This document shows, in pieces, positions 7,198-14,307 of a stretch of 64,000 nucleotides of DNA (within the stretch, counting starts at the first letter, position 1; the number at the start of each line of letters is the position of its first letter). The stretch comes from Streptomyces sp. NBC_00464 (GTDB taxonomy: Bacteria; Actinomycetota; Actinomycetes; Streptomycetales; Streptomycetaceae). The translations under genes were made by a program, and so were the position numbers. The stretch spans positions 2,728,001-2,792,000 of the forward strand of contig NZ_CP107899.1 of assembly GCF_036013915.1 (NCBI RefSeq), read 5' to 3'. The notes under the pieces were generated by a model. The model worked only from the letters and a program-made list of their open reading frames with translations. It did not search any database and was not told the DNA's origin.

Positions 7198-8514
7198 ATG
7201 ACCGTTCCCCAGGATGCGCCGCCCGGCGTCGTACCGCCCCCCGGGCCCGTACCGCAGCTGCACCGCAGTTCGCGGCAGAAGGTGGTGGCCGGGGTGTGCG
7301 GGGGGCTCGGCCGGTACTGCAACGTCGATCCGGTGATCTTCCGGATCGTGCTCGGAGTGCTCTCCGTGACCGGCGGCCTCGGGCTGATCTTCTACGGCTT
7401 CGCATGGCTGCTGATCCCTCTGGAGGGCGAGGAGGAGAACGAGGCGCGCCGGCTGCTGTCGGGCCGGGTCGAGGGGTCGTCGCTGATCGCGGTGCTGTGC
7501 GCGCTGATCGGCTGCGGTCTGTTCCTGTCCATGCTCGGCAACAGCGGCACGCTGGCGTTCTCCGCGATGCTCGCGATCGCGGTCATCGGCTTCACCGTCT
7601 GGACGCAGCACCGCAGGACGGCCGATCCGCAGGAGCGGACGCATCCGGCGGCCGAACGCGCGGTGTCGGACGCGCCGCCCGAGGTGAAGGCGCCGCCGAC
7701 ACCGTCCGCCCCGTCCTGGTGGCGCGACCCCGTCGTCAAGGACAGGGCGACCGAGACATCCGGAACCGGCTATCTGTGGGGGCCGCCGGACGCCGTGCCG
7801 GCCGGCCGGGCGGAGGGGGCGCGCCGGGCGACGGCCGACGCCCCGTTGCGCTTGCCGCAGCGGTCGCGGGAGGTCCGGGGGCGACGGTCGATCGGCGGTG
7901 CCGTCTTCGTCAACGCGCTGGTCGCGGGCGGTCTGGGCACGGGCCTGAGCTGGGACTCCCAGCCGCTCGGTACGAGTCTGCAGATCGGGCTGGCCGCCGC
8001 GCTCGCGGTCTTCGGGCTGGGGATGCTGGTCAGCGCCTTCGTCGGCCGGACCGGTTTCGGCACGCTTCTGCTGGCGATGATCACGGCCGGCCTGCTCGCG
8101 GGCGCGTCCGCGCTGCCGAAGGACATCACCACCGACTGGGCGCGCAAGGACTGGCGGCCCGCGTCGGCCGCCGCGTTGCAGCCGCGGTACGAGCTGGGCT
8201 CCGGTGAGGCGAAGCTGGACCTCACCCGGCTCGCCGTGCCCGCGGGTGACACGGTCAGGACCGAGGTGGGGCTCGGTGCGGGCCGCATCGTCGTACGCGT
8301 ACCGAAGGCGGTCACCGTGAAGGTGCACGCGCGGGCCGGCCTCGGCGACATCACGCTGCCGGCCGACCGGCGCCAGGGCGATGTGGACATCCGTCCCTCG
8401 CAGAACGAGCACCGCACGCTGCCGCCGGCCGCGGGCAGCAAGCCGGCCGGCACGGTCGAGCTCGATCTGGAAGTCGGCATCGGACAGGTGGAGGTCACCC
8501 GTGCCACGTCATGA
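7198..8514 (+). CDS. PspC-domain membrane protein with LiaF-like C terminus
   Basis: 438-residue membrane protein. The N terminus has a PspC domain (RQKVVAGVCGGLGRYCNVDP, then FRIVLGVLSVTGGLGLIFYG), followed by a linker rich in Ala/Pro and charged residues and a second group of helices (about residues 230-305). The C-terminal ~110 residues (GSGEAKLDLTRLAV, VRTEVGLGAGRIVVRVPKAV, VTVKVHARAGLGDITLP, VELDLEVGIGQVEVTRA) form repeated beta strands typical of the LiaF/cell-wall-stress adhesin-like domain. Divergent from the kinase and regulator genes, so this is a complete PspC/LiaF-type module. ATG 7198 places the PspC domain near the N terminus as usual. It likely holds or modulates the kinase, by analogy with LiaF. 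Confidence 0.9.
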   Translation: MTVPQDAPPGVVPPPGPVPQLHRSSRQKVVAGVCGGLGRYCNVDPVIFRIVLGVLSVTGGLGLIFYGFAWLLIPLEGEEENEARRLLSGRVEGSSLIAVLCALIGCGLFLSMLGNSGTLAFSAMLAIAVIGFTVWTQHRRTADPQERTHPAAERAVSDAPPEVKAPPTPSAPSWWRDPVVKDRATETSGTGYLWGPPDAVPAGRAEGARRATADAPLRLPQRSREVRGRRSIGGAVFVNALVAGGLGTGLSWDSQPLGTSLQIGLAAALAVFGLGMLVSAFVGRTGFGTLLLAMITAGLLAGASALPKDITTDWARKDWRPASAAALQPRYELGSGEAKLDLTRLAVPAGDTVRTEVGLGAGRIVVRVPKAVTVKVHARAGLGDITLPADRRQGDVDIRPSQNEHRTLPPAAGSKPAGTVELDLEVGIGQVEVTRATS

Positions 8515-8764
8515 GTTCCGGCCCGGACGGGCCGTCGCGGGCCTGGTGATGCTGGCACTGGCGGGCGGCTACGCGGCCGACGCGGCGGGCCTGTGGAACG
8601 CCCCGTGGGTCTTCTTCGTCCCGGTCTTCGTGGGCGGCCTGTGGCTGGCCGCCACGGTGACCTGGATCGCCTACCGGATCCGTCGCCGCCGTGTCATGCG
8701 GAAGGCGTCCACGGAGAACGACGCGGCCCCGCCGAGCAGCAGCGGCAGCCAGGCCATGAGGTAG
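8501..8764 (+). CDS. Small two-helix membrane protein, 87 aa, coupled to the PspC gene
   Basis: Starts at GTG 8501 inside the last codons of the PspC gene (14-base overlap), with GGAGG at 8490-8494; this arrangement supports translational coupling and one operon. It has two hydrophobic segments: GRAVAGLVMLALAGGYAADA and PWVFFVPVFVGGLWLAATVTWIAY, then a basic RIRRRR stretch and a hydrophilic tail (ENDAAPPSSSGS). The gene tail overlaps the 3' end of doxX on the other strand by 94 bases. It has no recognisable enzyme motif. A role in the same envelope-stress response is inferred from the coupling only. Confidence 0.78.
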   Translation: MPRHEFRPGRAVAGLVMLALAGGYAADAAGLWNAPWVFFVPVFVGGLWLAATVTWIAYRIRRRRVMRKASTENDAAPPSSSGSQAMR

Positions 8765-9180
8765 ATCAGGTCGTTGCCGAGGTAGTACGGCGAGACCTGC
8801 CAGCTGACGGTGAGCCACAGGCTGAGCGAGATCAGCGCCCCGCCGAGTGCCGCGATCCGGGTCCACAGCCCCAGCAGCGTGCCGATGCCGACGGCGAGTT
8901 CGCCGAAGGCGATGGCGTACCCGAATCCGGACGGGCTCTTCAACGCGAGGTCGACGAGGGCCGGGATCGCGGAGGAGTCGCGGACGGCGGTCATCTGCTC
9001 GCCGATCGATCCCGGTCCGGTGGCGTGGAAGAAGGCGCTGTCGGTCAGTTTGTCGAGCGCGGCGTAGATGAAGGTGACGCCGAGGAAGATCCGCAGGGGC
9101 AGCAGGGCATGCTCCCGCGCCAGCTCCCCCAGGCTCCTGGCCTCACCCAGACCGCGCCCGTTCGTGCCGTACCCGTGCAT
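8671..9180 (-). CDS. DoxX-family membrane protein
   Basis: 169-residue protein of the DoxX/SURF4-like family, with four predicted membrane helices: PLRIFLGVTFIYAALDKL, a central AIAFGELAVGIGTLLGLWTR, LGGALISLSLWLTV, and LIYLMAWLPLLLGGAASF. The first helix with its F-x-Y-A-x-x-D/K pattern and the GELAVGIGTLLGLWTR motif are family hallmarks. Family members in mycobacteria form complexes with superoxide dismutase and a thiosulfate sulfurtransferase-like protein; no such partner is adjacent here. Start ATG 9180 follows GGGAG at short spacing. The last ~31 codons are antisense to the small membrane gene at 8501. Confidence 0.88.
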   Translation of the reverse strand: MHGYGTNGRGLGEARSLGELAREHALLPLRIFLGVTFIYAALDKLTDSAFFHATGPGSIGEQMTAVRDSSAIPALVDLALKSPSGFGYAIAFGELAVGIGTLLGLWTRIAALGGALISLSLWLTVSWQVSPYYLGNDLIYLMAWLPLLLGGAASFSVDAFRMTRRRRIR

Positions 9181-9347
9181 GCTTCTCCCGCCTTCCGCAG
9201 CCCCGCCGCCGGACCGGGGTCCGTCGACAGAACCGTTCGACCCTCGCCGGACCGTTCGATCCTTCACCAGACCATACGTACGCTCCGGACGCACGGCTCA
9301 CCAGGTGTGCGGTCGGGTTCATTACGCGGTGGTGCTACAGCGGTGCG

Positions 9348-9395
9348 GCCGGCGCCGCCCGGGTCACGTCGATCGCCACCCGGGCGGCGGCCGGC
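9348..9395 (-). terminator. GC-rich terminator hairpin after the 421-aa membrane gene
   Basis: Inverted repeat with arms 9348-9364 (GCCGGCGCCGCCCGGGT) and 9378-9395 (its near-perfect complement with one extra base), separated by 13 bases. It starts two bases downstream of the stop of the minus-strand gene at 9397. Confidence 0.75.
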
Positions 9396-9396
9396 G

Positions 9397-10662
9397 TCAG
9401 TCGGTGACGTCGATCGCGACCCGGTTCGACTCCGCCCCGGACGCGGTGACCACCTGCACCTCGACCACCCCCGGCTCCACCTCCACCGGCACCGGCACGG
9501 TCAGCACGGTGTCCGTCGGATTGGCGAAGCCCCCGGTGACCGGGACCATCGGGACGTGTACGTGGACGGGGCCGATCCGCACCACCATGCGGGCCAGCCG
9601 GTCCGGGGACCCGGCACCCGGCGGCACGAACCCCGCGCCGCGGATCTCGATGTCGTCGCCGGTCCGGATCGGCGCGTCCAGATCGCCCGCCTCACGGGCC
9701 CGGACCACCGACAGCACCACGGGCCGGCCGCCCTCGGTGTACTTCCCGGCGAAGTAGGCCGCCGCCGAGACGGCCACCAGCAGGGCGAGCCCCCACGGCA
9801 GATCGGGCAGCTGCTCGGGCCGGCGGGCGAGCCGGACCGCGGCGAAGACCACGGCGACGGTGGACACCAGCACGTAACTCACATCGGTGAACCCGCCGCG
9901 CCCCGAGTCGTCGGTGAGCAGATCCGCCGCGCGCGGCCGGTCGGCCCGCAGCTTCTGCAGCCGCCCGGACAGCACCCGTACGCTCACCACCCGCCGGACG
10001 ACCACCGCGATGGCGCACACCAGCGCCAGCACGGTCACCACACCGGCGCCGCGCGCCAGGTCCAGGCCCTCGATCAGGGCGTCGCGCTGTGCGTGGCCGG
10101 AGGCGCCCGCCAGCTGGAGGGCGAGGACCAGGACGGAGAAGACGGCGAGCAGCACCCAGGACGCGGCGACCGCGCGGGAGGTGGAGAGCCGGTTGTCCTC
10201 GCCGATCAGCGGCGCGAGAAGGCCGCCGCGCGCCCGGTGGATGTGCGCGGCCGCGGTGAGCAGTCCCGCGGTGACGAGTCCGGCGACCAGGCCCGCGGTC
10301 CGGGCGTGGGTCCAGCCGGCCCCGATGGCGGTGGCGGCCTCGGCGACGGCCAGTACGGCGACGGCGCCCCAGACGATGACCAGGGTGCGCTGCCACACCC
10401 GGTACAGCCAGGCGTCACCGGCCTCCCGGCCCCGGTCGGCGACGGCGCGCGCGGACTGGGTCAGCTCGTCCGAGACCCACTGCCGGGTCGCGGAGGCGGA
10501 CTGGGCGACGCCGGCGGGAAGCCCCTGGCCCGCTGCGAGTTCGTCCCGCTTGGCCAGGAAGGCGGCCACCGCCCGCCGGTGCCCCTGGCGCGCTCCGTGC
10601 GGGCAGTCGCCACACGTACAGCCGCCGCCGTGCGTGCCTTGTCTCGCCTCGTCCAACGCCAC
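9397..10662 (-). CDS. Membrane protein with N-terminal CxCxxC cluster and C-terminal IPT/TIG-like domain
   Basis: 421 residues, function not recognised. N terminus MALDEARQGTHGGGCTCGDC has a Cys-x-Cys-x-x-Cys cluster with nearby His, a possible metal site. Residues ~90-310 contain about seven hydrophobic helices (for example LVIVWGAVAVLAVAEAATAI and TAGLVAGLVTAGLLTAAA). The last ~85 residues look like an IPT/TIG or filamin-type beta domain: GDDIEIRGAGFVPPGAG, then VPVPVEVEPGVVEVQVVTAS, ending VAIDVTD. The start is GTG 10662, about 10 bases after AAAGGGCGG. No enzyme signature. A metal cluster, helical bundle and a beta domain joined in one polypeptide is unusual; it stands alone between terminators. 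Confidence 0.78.
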   Translation of the reverse strand: MALDEARQGTHGGGCTCGDCPHGARQGHRRAVAAFLAKRDELAAGQGLPAGVAQSASATRQWVSDELTQSARAVADRGREAGDAWLYRVWQRTLVIVWGAVAVLAVAEAATAIGAGWTHARTAGLVAGLVTAGLLTAAAHIHRARGGLLAPLIGEDNRLSTSRAVAASWVLLAVFSVLVLALQLAGASGHAQRDALIEGLDLARGAGVVTVLALVCAIAVVVRRVVSVRVLSGRLQKLRADRPRAADLLTDDSGRGGFTDVSYVLVSTVAVVFAAVRLARRPEQLPDLPWGLALLVAVSAAAYFAGKYTEGGRPVVLSVVRAREAGDLDAPIRTGDDIEIRGAGFVPPGAGSPDRLARMVVRIGPVHVHVPMVPVTGGFANPTDTVLTVPVPVEVEPGVVEVQVVTASGAESNRVAIDVTD

Positions 10663-10789
10663 GGAGAATTCCGCCCTTTCCCGCCCCGGTACAGCCGATG
10701 GTCAAACCCAACTCGGCTGTGATTGCTGCGAATTGTGCCGTACGGGGCGGGAGGTTCCCGCATCGGGGCACACCGGACGGGCGGGATCG

Positions 10790-11560
10790 TCAGAACGTTC
10801 GAGAGATCCGGCTCCACAGCGGCTGGTAGTTGATCCAGGCGACCAGGTCGCTGCCGAGCTGTTCGCGCGTGGTGACCGCGTCCCGGTGCTCGATCAGCAC
10901 CGGCTTCCCGGCGGCCCGCGCGGCCAGCTGGACCTGGCAGGACCGCTCCAGGGCGAGGAACCACCAGGCCGCCGCGTCCACCGAGTCGCCCACGGTCAGC
11001 AGCCCGTGGTTGCGCAGCACGATGGCCTTGCGCGCCCCGAGCGCGGCCGCGATCCGGCGCCCCTCGTCCTCGTCCACGACGACCCCGGTGTACGCGTCGT
11101 AGAGCGCGTGGTCCTCGTAGAAGGCGCAGGACTCCTGGGTGATCGGCTCGACGAGCTCCCCCAGCGCGGCCAGCGCCCTGCCGTGCACGGAGTGGGTGTG
11201 GGCGACGGCGACGACGTCCGGGCGGGCCCGGTGCACCTGCGCGTGGACGGCGAACGCGGCCTGGTTGACGTGCCGGCTCCCCTCGACGACCTGGCCCTCA
11301 CCGTTGACGAGGATCAGCTCGTCGGGCCGCAGCCCGTCGAAGGGGGCGCCGAAGGGGTTGACCCAGTAGCAGTCGCTGAACTCCGGGTCCCTTGCCGTGA
11401 TGTGCCCGGAGACGCCGTCCTCGTACCCGTACTCACCGAACAGGCGCAGCGCCCCGGCCAGGCGTTCCTTGCGGTGAGCGCGCTCCTCCTCCACGGAGGT
11501 GTGGACGGGCGGCATGGCGAAGTGGAGCTGGTCCACGGGTACGGGTGTGGGCTCGGGCAT
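10790..11560 (-). CDS. Class II aldolase/adducin-family protein
   Basis: 256-residue cytoplasmic protein of the class II aldolase/adducin family (L-fuculose-phosphate/ribulose-phosphate epimerase fold). Zinc ligands are visible as HTHSVHGRAL (two His of the HxH pair) and a later His in LRNHGLLTVG; the substrate-side motif GHITARDPE and the acidic ESCAFYEDHALYD stretch also match. It resembles the larger fungal/actinobacterial group often annotated as decarboxylase or aldolase with unknown substrate. Start ATG 11560 has GAGGAG 5-6 bases upstream. It follows guaA on the same strand after a terminator hairpin, so it probably has its own promoter in the 11561-11674 interval. Confidence 0.88.
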   Translation of the reverse strand: MPEPTPVPVDQLHFAMPPVHTSVEEERAHRKERLAGALRLFGEYGYEDGVSGHITARDPEFSDCYWVNPFGAPFDGLRPDELILVNGEGQVVEGSRHVNQAAFAVHAQVHRARPDVVAVAHTHSVHGRALAALGELVEPITQESCAFYEDHALYDAYTGVVVDEDEGRRIAAALGARKAIVLRNHGLLTVGDSVDAAAWWFLALERSCQVQLAARAAGKPVLIEHRDAVTTREQLGSDLVAWINYQPLWSRISRTF

Positions 11561-11674
11561 GGCGACTCCTCGGTGCTCCCGGGCGTACGGGATCAGGCGT
11601 ACGGGATCGGAAGTTACCGCCGGTCGCCCCAGGTGGCCAGAGGTATCGGCCATCGATTCGGGCCGGGAACGCGG

Positions 11675-11710
11675 CGATGCCGCCGCCCGTGGGAACGGAC
11701 GGCGGCATCG
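11675..11710 (-). terminator. Terminator hairpin downstream of guaA
   Basis: Arms CGATGCCGCCG (11675-11685) and CGGCGGCATCG (11700-11710) pair perfectly around a 14-base loop, 20 bases after the guaA stop on the minus strand. Confidence 0.8.
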
Positions 11711-11730
11711 GCGTGAGTACAGGGGAGTGA

Positions 11731-13317
11731 TTACTCCCACTCGATGGTGCCCGGGGGCTTGCTCGTGACGTCGAGCACGACGCGGTTGACGTCGGCGACC
11801 TCGTTGGTGATGCGGGTGGAGATCTTGGCGAGGGTCTCGTACGGCAGTCGCGACCAGTCCGCCGTCATGGCGTCCTCGGAGGAGACCGGGCGCAGCACGA
11901 TCGGGTGACCGTAGGTGCGGCCGTCGCCCTGGACGCCGACGCTGCGGACGTCCGCGAGCAGGACCACCGGGCACTGCCAGATGTCCCGGTCGAGGCCGGC
12001 CGCGGTCAGCTCCTCGCGGGCGATGGCGTCGGCCTCGCGGAGCAGGTCGAGCCGCTCCTTGGTGACCTCGCCGACGATCCGGATACCGAGGCCGGGGCCG
12101 GGGAAGGGCTGGCGCTGGACGATCTCCTCCGGCAGGCCGAGCTCCTGGCCGACCATCCGGACCTCGTCCTTGAACAGCTGGCGCAGCGGTTCGACGAGCT
12201 CGAACTCGATGTCGTCGGGGAGGCCGCCCACGTTGTGGTGCGACTTGATGTTGGCGGTGCCGGTGCCGCCGCCGGACTCGACGACGTCCGGGTAGAGCGT
12301 GCCCTGGACGAGGAAGGCGACCTCGGGGCCGTCCTCCTGGAGGATCTCCAGCTGGGCCTGCTCGAAGACGCGGATGAACTCGCGGCCGATGATCTTCCGC
12401 TTCTGCTCCGGGTCGGACACGCCGGCCAGGGCGTCGAGGAAGCGCTTCTCCGCGTCGACGACCTTCAGCTTCGCCCCGGTCGCGGCGACAAAGTCCTTCT
12501 CGACCTGCGCGGTCTCGCCCTTGCGCATCAGACCGTGGTCGACGTACACACAGGTCAGCTGGGAGCCGATGGCCTTCTGCACGAGGGCCGCGGCGACCGC
12601 GGAGTCCACGCCGCCGGACAGGCCGCAGATGGCGCGCTTGGTGCCGACCTGCTCGCGGATGAGGGCGATCTGCTCCTCGACGACGTTGGTGGTCGTCCAG
12701 TTCGGCTCGATGCCCGCGCCGCGGTAGAGGAAGTGCTCCAGGACCTGCTGCCCGTGCGTGGAGTGCAGGACCTCCGGGTGGTACTGGACGCCGTAGAGCT
12801 TCTTCTCGTCGTTCTCGAAGGCGGCGACCGGGACGACGTCCGTGGACGCGGTGACGGTGAAGCCCTCGGGGGCGGCGGAGCAGGCGTCGCCGTGCGACAT
12901 CCACACCGACTGCTCGGTCGGCGTGCCCTCGAAGAGGGTCGAGCCGGCCTTGGAGACGGCGAGCGCGGTACGGCCGTACTCGCGGGCACCGTTGTCGTCG
13001 ACGGTGCCGCCGAGCGTGGTGGCCATCAGCTGGAAGCCGTAGCACATGCCGAAGACGGGGACCCCGGCCTCGAACAGCGCGCGGTCGAGCGAGGGCGCAC
13101 CCTCGGCGTACACGGAGGAGGGCCCGCCGGACAGGATGATCGCCCGGGGGTTCTTGGCCAGCATCTCGGCCACCGGCATCGTGGACGGCACGATCTCGCT
13201 GTAGACCCGGGCCTCACGGACGCGTCGGGCGATGAGCTGGGCGTACTGCGCGCCGAAGTCGACAACGAGGACCACGTCGGTGGTGGTGTCGGGGGCGGCG
13301 GGGGGTGCTGCTGGCAC
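11731..13317 (-). CDS. guaA: GMP synthase (glutamine-hydrolysing)
   Basis: Converts XMP, ATP and glutamine to GMP, the last step of guanine nucleotide synthesis. 528 residues. Class I glutamine amidotransferase domain first: catalytic Cys92 in [11 protein letters not shown] and His/Glu in [10 protein letters not shown]. Then the ATP-pyrophosphatase domain with the P-loop [13 protein letters not shown], and the GMP-synthase dimerisation domain ending PPGTIEWE, the typical family C terminus. GTG 13317 gives the normal family length and has GGAAGG 7 bases upstream; the long open frame upstream of it is only lack of stop codons. guaB and guaB3, the preceding pathway steps, lie 18 kb away in this window. 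Confidence 0.97.
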   Translation of the reverse strand: MPAAPPAAPDTTTDVVLVVDFGAQYAQLIARRVREARVYSEIVPSTMPVAEMLAKNPRAIILSGGPSSVYAEGAPSLDRALFEAGVPVFGMCYGFQLMATTLGGTVDDNGAREYGRTALAVSKAGSTLFEGTPTEQSVWMSHGDACSAAPEGFTVTASTDVVPVAAFENDEKKLYGVQYHPEVLHSTHGQQVLEHFLYRGAGIEPNWTTTNVVEEQIALIREQVGTKRAICGLSGGVDSAVAAALVQKAIGSQLTCVYVDHGLMRKGETAQVEKDFVAATGAKLKVVDAEKRFLDALAGVSDPEQKRKIIGREFIRVFEQAQLEILQEDGPEVAFLVQGTLYPDVVESGGGTGTANIKSHHNVGGLPDDIEFELVEPLRQLFKDEVRMVGQELGLPEEIVQRQPFPGPGLGIRIVGEVTKERLDLLREADAIAREELTAAGLDRDIWQCPVVLLADVRSVGVQGDGRTYGHPIVLRPVSSEDAMTADWSRLPYETLAKISTRITNEVADVNRVVLDVTSKPPGTIEWE

Positions 13318-13431
13318 GGGGCGGCCTTCCGGCGGTGGAGAGGGGGTCGGTTCTTCCGATTCTACCGGCGGCCGGGGGCGTACCTCGTCGCACCGGGAGG
13401 GGCCCGGCCGTCTCACCATCCGGGCCGGGCT

Positions 13432-13461
13432 TTGGCCCGGGCCCGCCACCGGGTCCATACT
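13432..13461 (+). promoter_or_regulatory. Probable promoter of the chorismate-mutase leader
   Basis: A -35-like TTGGCC (13432-13437) and a -10-like CATACT (13456-13461) are spaced by 18 bases. The next six bases lead directly to the ATG of the leader peptide at 13468, so the transcript would begin at or within a base or two of the start codon (leaderless mRNA), as is common for amino-acid leader peptides in Streptomyces. Confidence 0.55.
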
Positions 13462-13467
13462 GTCCGC

Positions 13468-13539
13468 ATGCGTCAGCACACGATCTTCGTCTTTACCTAT
13501 GGCACCCGGCCCGCCGGCTGCCATGGTCGTGCTGCTTGA
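13468..13539 (+). CDS. Putative Phe/Tyr leader peptide of the chorismate mutase gene, 23 aa
   Basis: Short frame [20 protein letters not shown] followed by RAA and TGA. Three aromatic codons (Phe-Val-Phe-Thr-Tyr) cluster at positions 7-11, the amino acids made from the product of the downstream enzyme. Immediately after them the frame runs through a hairpin (ATGGCA at about 13499 with TGCCAT at about 13524, plus inner CCGGC/GCCGG), and 25 bases beyond the stop lies the strong hairpin at 13564-13589. This is the layout of a translation-controlled attenuator. No Shine-Dalgarno is visible; a leaderless transcript is suggested by the promoter position. Not experimentally supported here. Confidence 0.6.
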   Translation: MRQHTIFVFTYGTRPAGCHGRAA

Positions 13540-13563
13540 GCAACTGACAAGCAACGTTCCAGG

Positions 13564-13589
13564 CGCCCCGGGCCGACAGGCCCGGGGCG
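13564..13589 (+). terminator. Putative attenuator terminator before chorismate mutase
   Basis: Perfect 11-bp stem CGCCCCGGGCC / GGCCCGGGGCG with loop GACA, followed by TTCT. It lies between the leader peptide stop (13539) and the chorismate mutase start (13649). CGGCCC within the leader hairpin region can pair with GGGCCG in the left arm, offering an alternative antiterminator. A second imperfect hairpin follows at about 13600-13620. Confidence 0.6.
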
Positions 13590-13648
13590 TTCTGGCGTTC
13601 CGGGCCCGGTCGGGCCCCGGGGAGTCCCCATCCACCGGGAGATCCCTC

Positions 13649-13954
13649 ATGAGCACCACCACCACCACCGCCAGGACCGCCGCCGACGTGACCGGGGCGC
13701 ACACCGACGAGGCCGCGTCCCTGATCGCGGACGCCCGGACGCGCATCGACGCCCTCGACGACCGGATCATCGGCCTCGTCCAGGAGCGGATGGCCGTCTC
13801 CACGGTCATCCAGGAGGCCCGGATGACCTCCGGCGGCCGCCGGGTGAACCTCTCCCGCGAGATGGAGATCCTGGGCCAGTACCGGGACGCGCTGGGCAGG
13901 CCCGGCACCTCCCTCGCGATGACCCTGCTGGAGCTGTGCCGCGGCCGCGTGTGA
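13649..13954 (+). CDS. Chorismate mutase (AroQ type)
   Basis: 101-residue all-helical AroQ-class chorismate mutase, converting chorismate to prephenate for Phe and Tyr synthesis. Diagnostic residues: Arg and Asp in [20 protein letters not shown] (first helix), Arg/Lys positions in [20 protein letters not shown], then the third helix [14 protein letters not shown]. The start ATG 13649 has GGGAG 7 bases upstream; the first ten residues (STTTTTART) are low complexity. It is preceded by the leader peptide and attenuator described separately. Small stand-alone AroQ enzymes in actinobacteria often need a partner (DAHP synthase) for full activity, but none is adjacent. Confidence 0.9.
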   Translation: MSTTTTTARTAADVTGAHTDEAASLIADARTRIDALDDRIIGLVQERMAVSTVIQEARMTSGGRRVNLSREMEILGQYRDALGRPGTSLAMTLLELCRGRV

Positions 13955-14236
13955 CGCACCGCAGGTCAGACGCCCCACGTGCGGACGGGGCTGTACGGGC
14001 GTATCCCAGTTCGGGCCGACTCTCACCCGTACGGCGCGTGACCGGTCCCCGCGCGGCTTCGTTGGTCCCGGTGTCCGTGCCAGCCAGGGGCGGCTTTGGA
14101 GGAAAACCACGCGTGGCTCCGCCGGGGTGTGTGGCGTACTGCAGGTACGCCGTGGGACCGCGCACCGGCGTGCGTGACCGGTCGGCAGGGGACAGCAGCC
14201 CGGTCACTCGGAGGAACCGCTCGCCGGTCTCTCCAC
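13955..14236 (+). other. Structured non-coding interval after chorismate mutase
   Basis: About 280 bases with no credible gene on either strand. It is rich in hairpins: GGCGTAC/GTACGCC (14133-14139 with 14145-14151), CACGCGTG near 14109, and several CCGG-type pairings. It ends in the strong T-tailed terminator at 14237-14274. It may be a long 3' untranslated region of the chorismate mutase transcript or hold a separate small RNA. I recognise no RNA family, and it does not fold as a tRNA. Confidence 0.4.
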
Positions 14237-14274
14237 GAACGGCCGACTCCGGGGACGCCCGGAGCCGGCCGTTC
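14237..14274 (+). terminator. Intrinsic terminator with T-rich tail
   Basis: Stem GAACGGCCG-A-CTCCGGG paired with CCCGGAG-C-CGGCCGTTC (one A.C mismatch), loop GACG (14254-14257), followed by TTCTTT. The T-tail points to termination of plus-strand transcription, although the stem could also serve the minus-strand gene whose stop is at 14308. Confidence 0.85.
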
Positions 14275-14307
14275 TTCTTTCCAGCCGCTCTGTCTACGTG
14301 GCCGGGG

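Noticed and set aside
10790..13045. Aldolase frame continuing upstream through guaA as one long protein
   Set aside because: ATG 11560 has a proper GAGGAG site and the upstream part is antifunctional Arg-rich sequence in a shifted frame of guaA, with a terminator between.
11731..13959. guaA with a 214-residue N-terminal extension reaching antisense into chorismate mutase
   Set aside because: GTG 13317 gives the family length and has a ribosome site; the extension has no domain and lies antisense to leader and chorismate mutase.
13955..14236. tRNA or known riboswitch in the hairpin-rich interval
   Set aside because: No cloverleaf with T-loop GTTCRA and no conserved riboswitch block could be found by eye.
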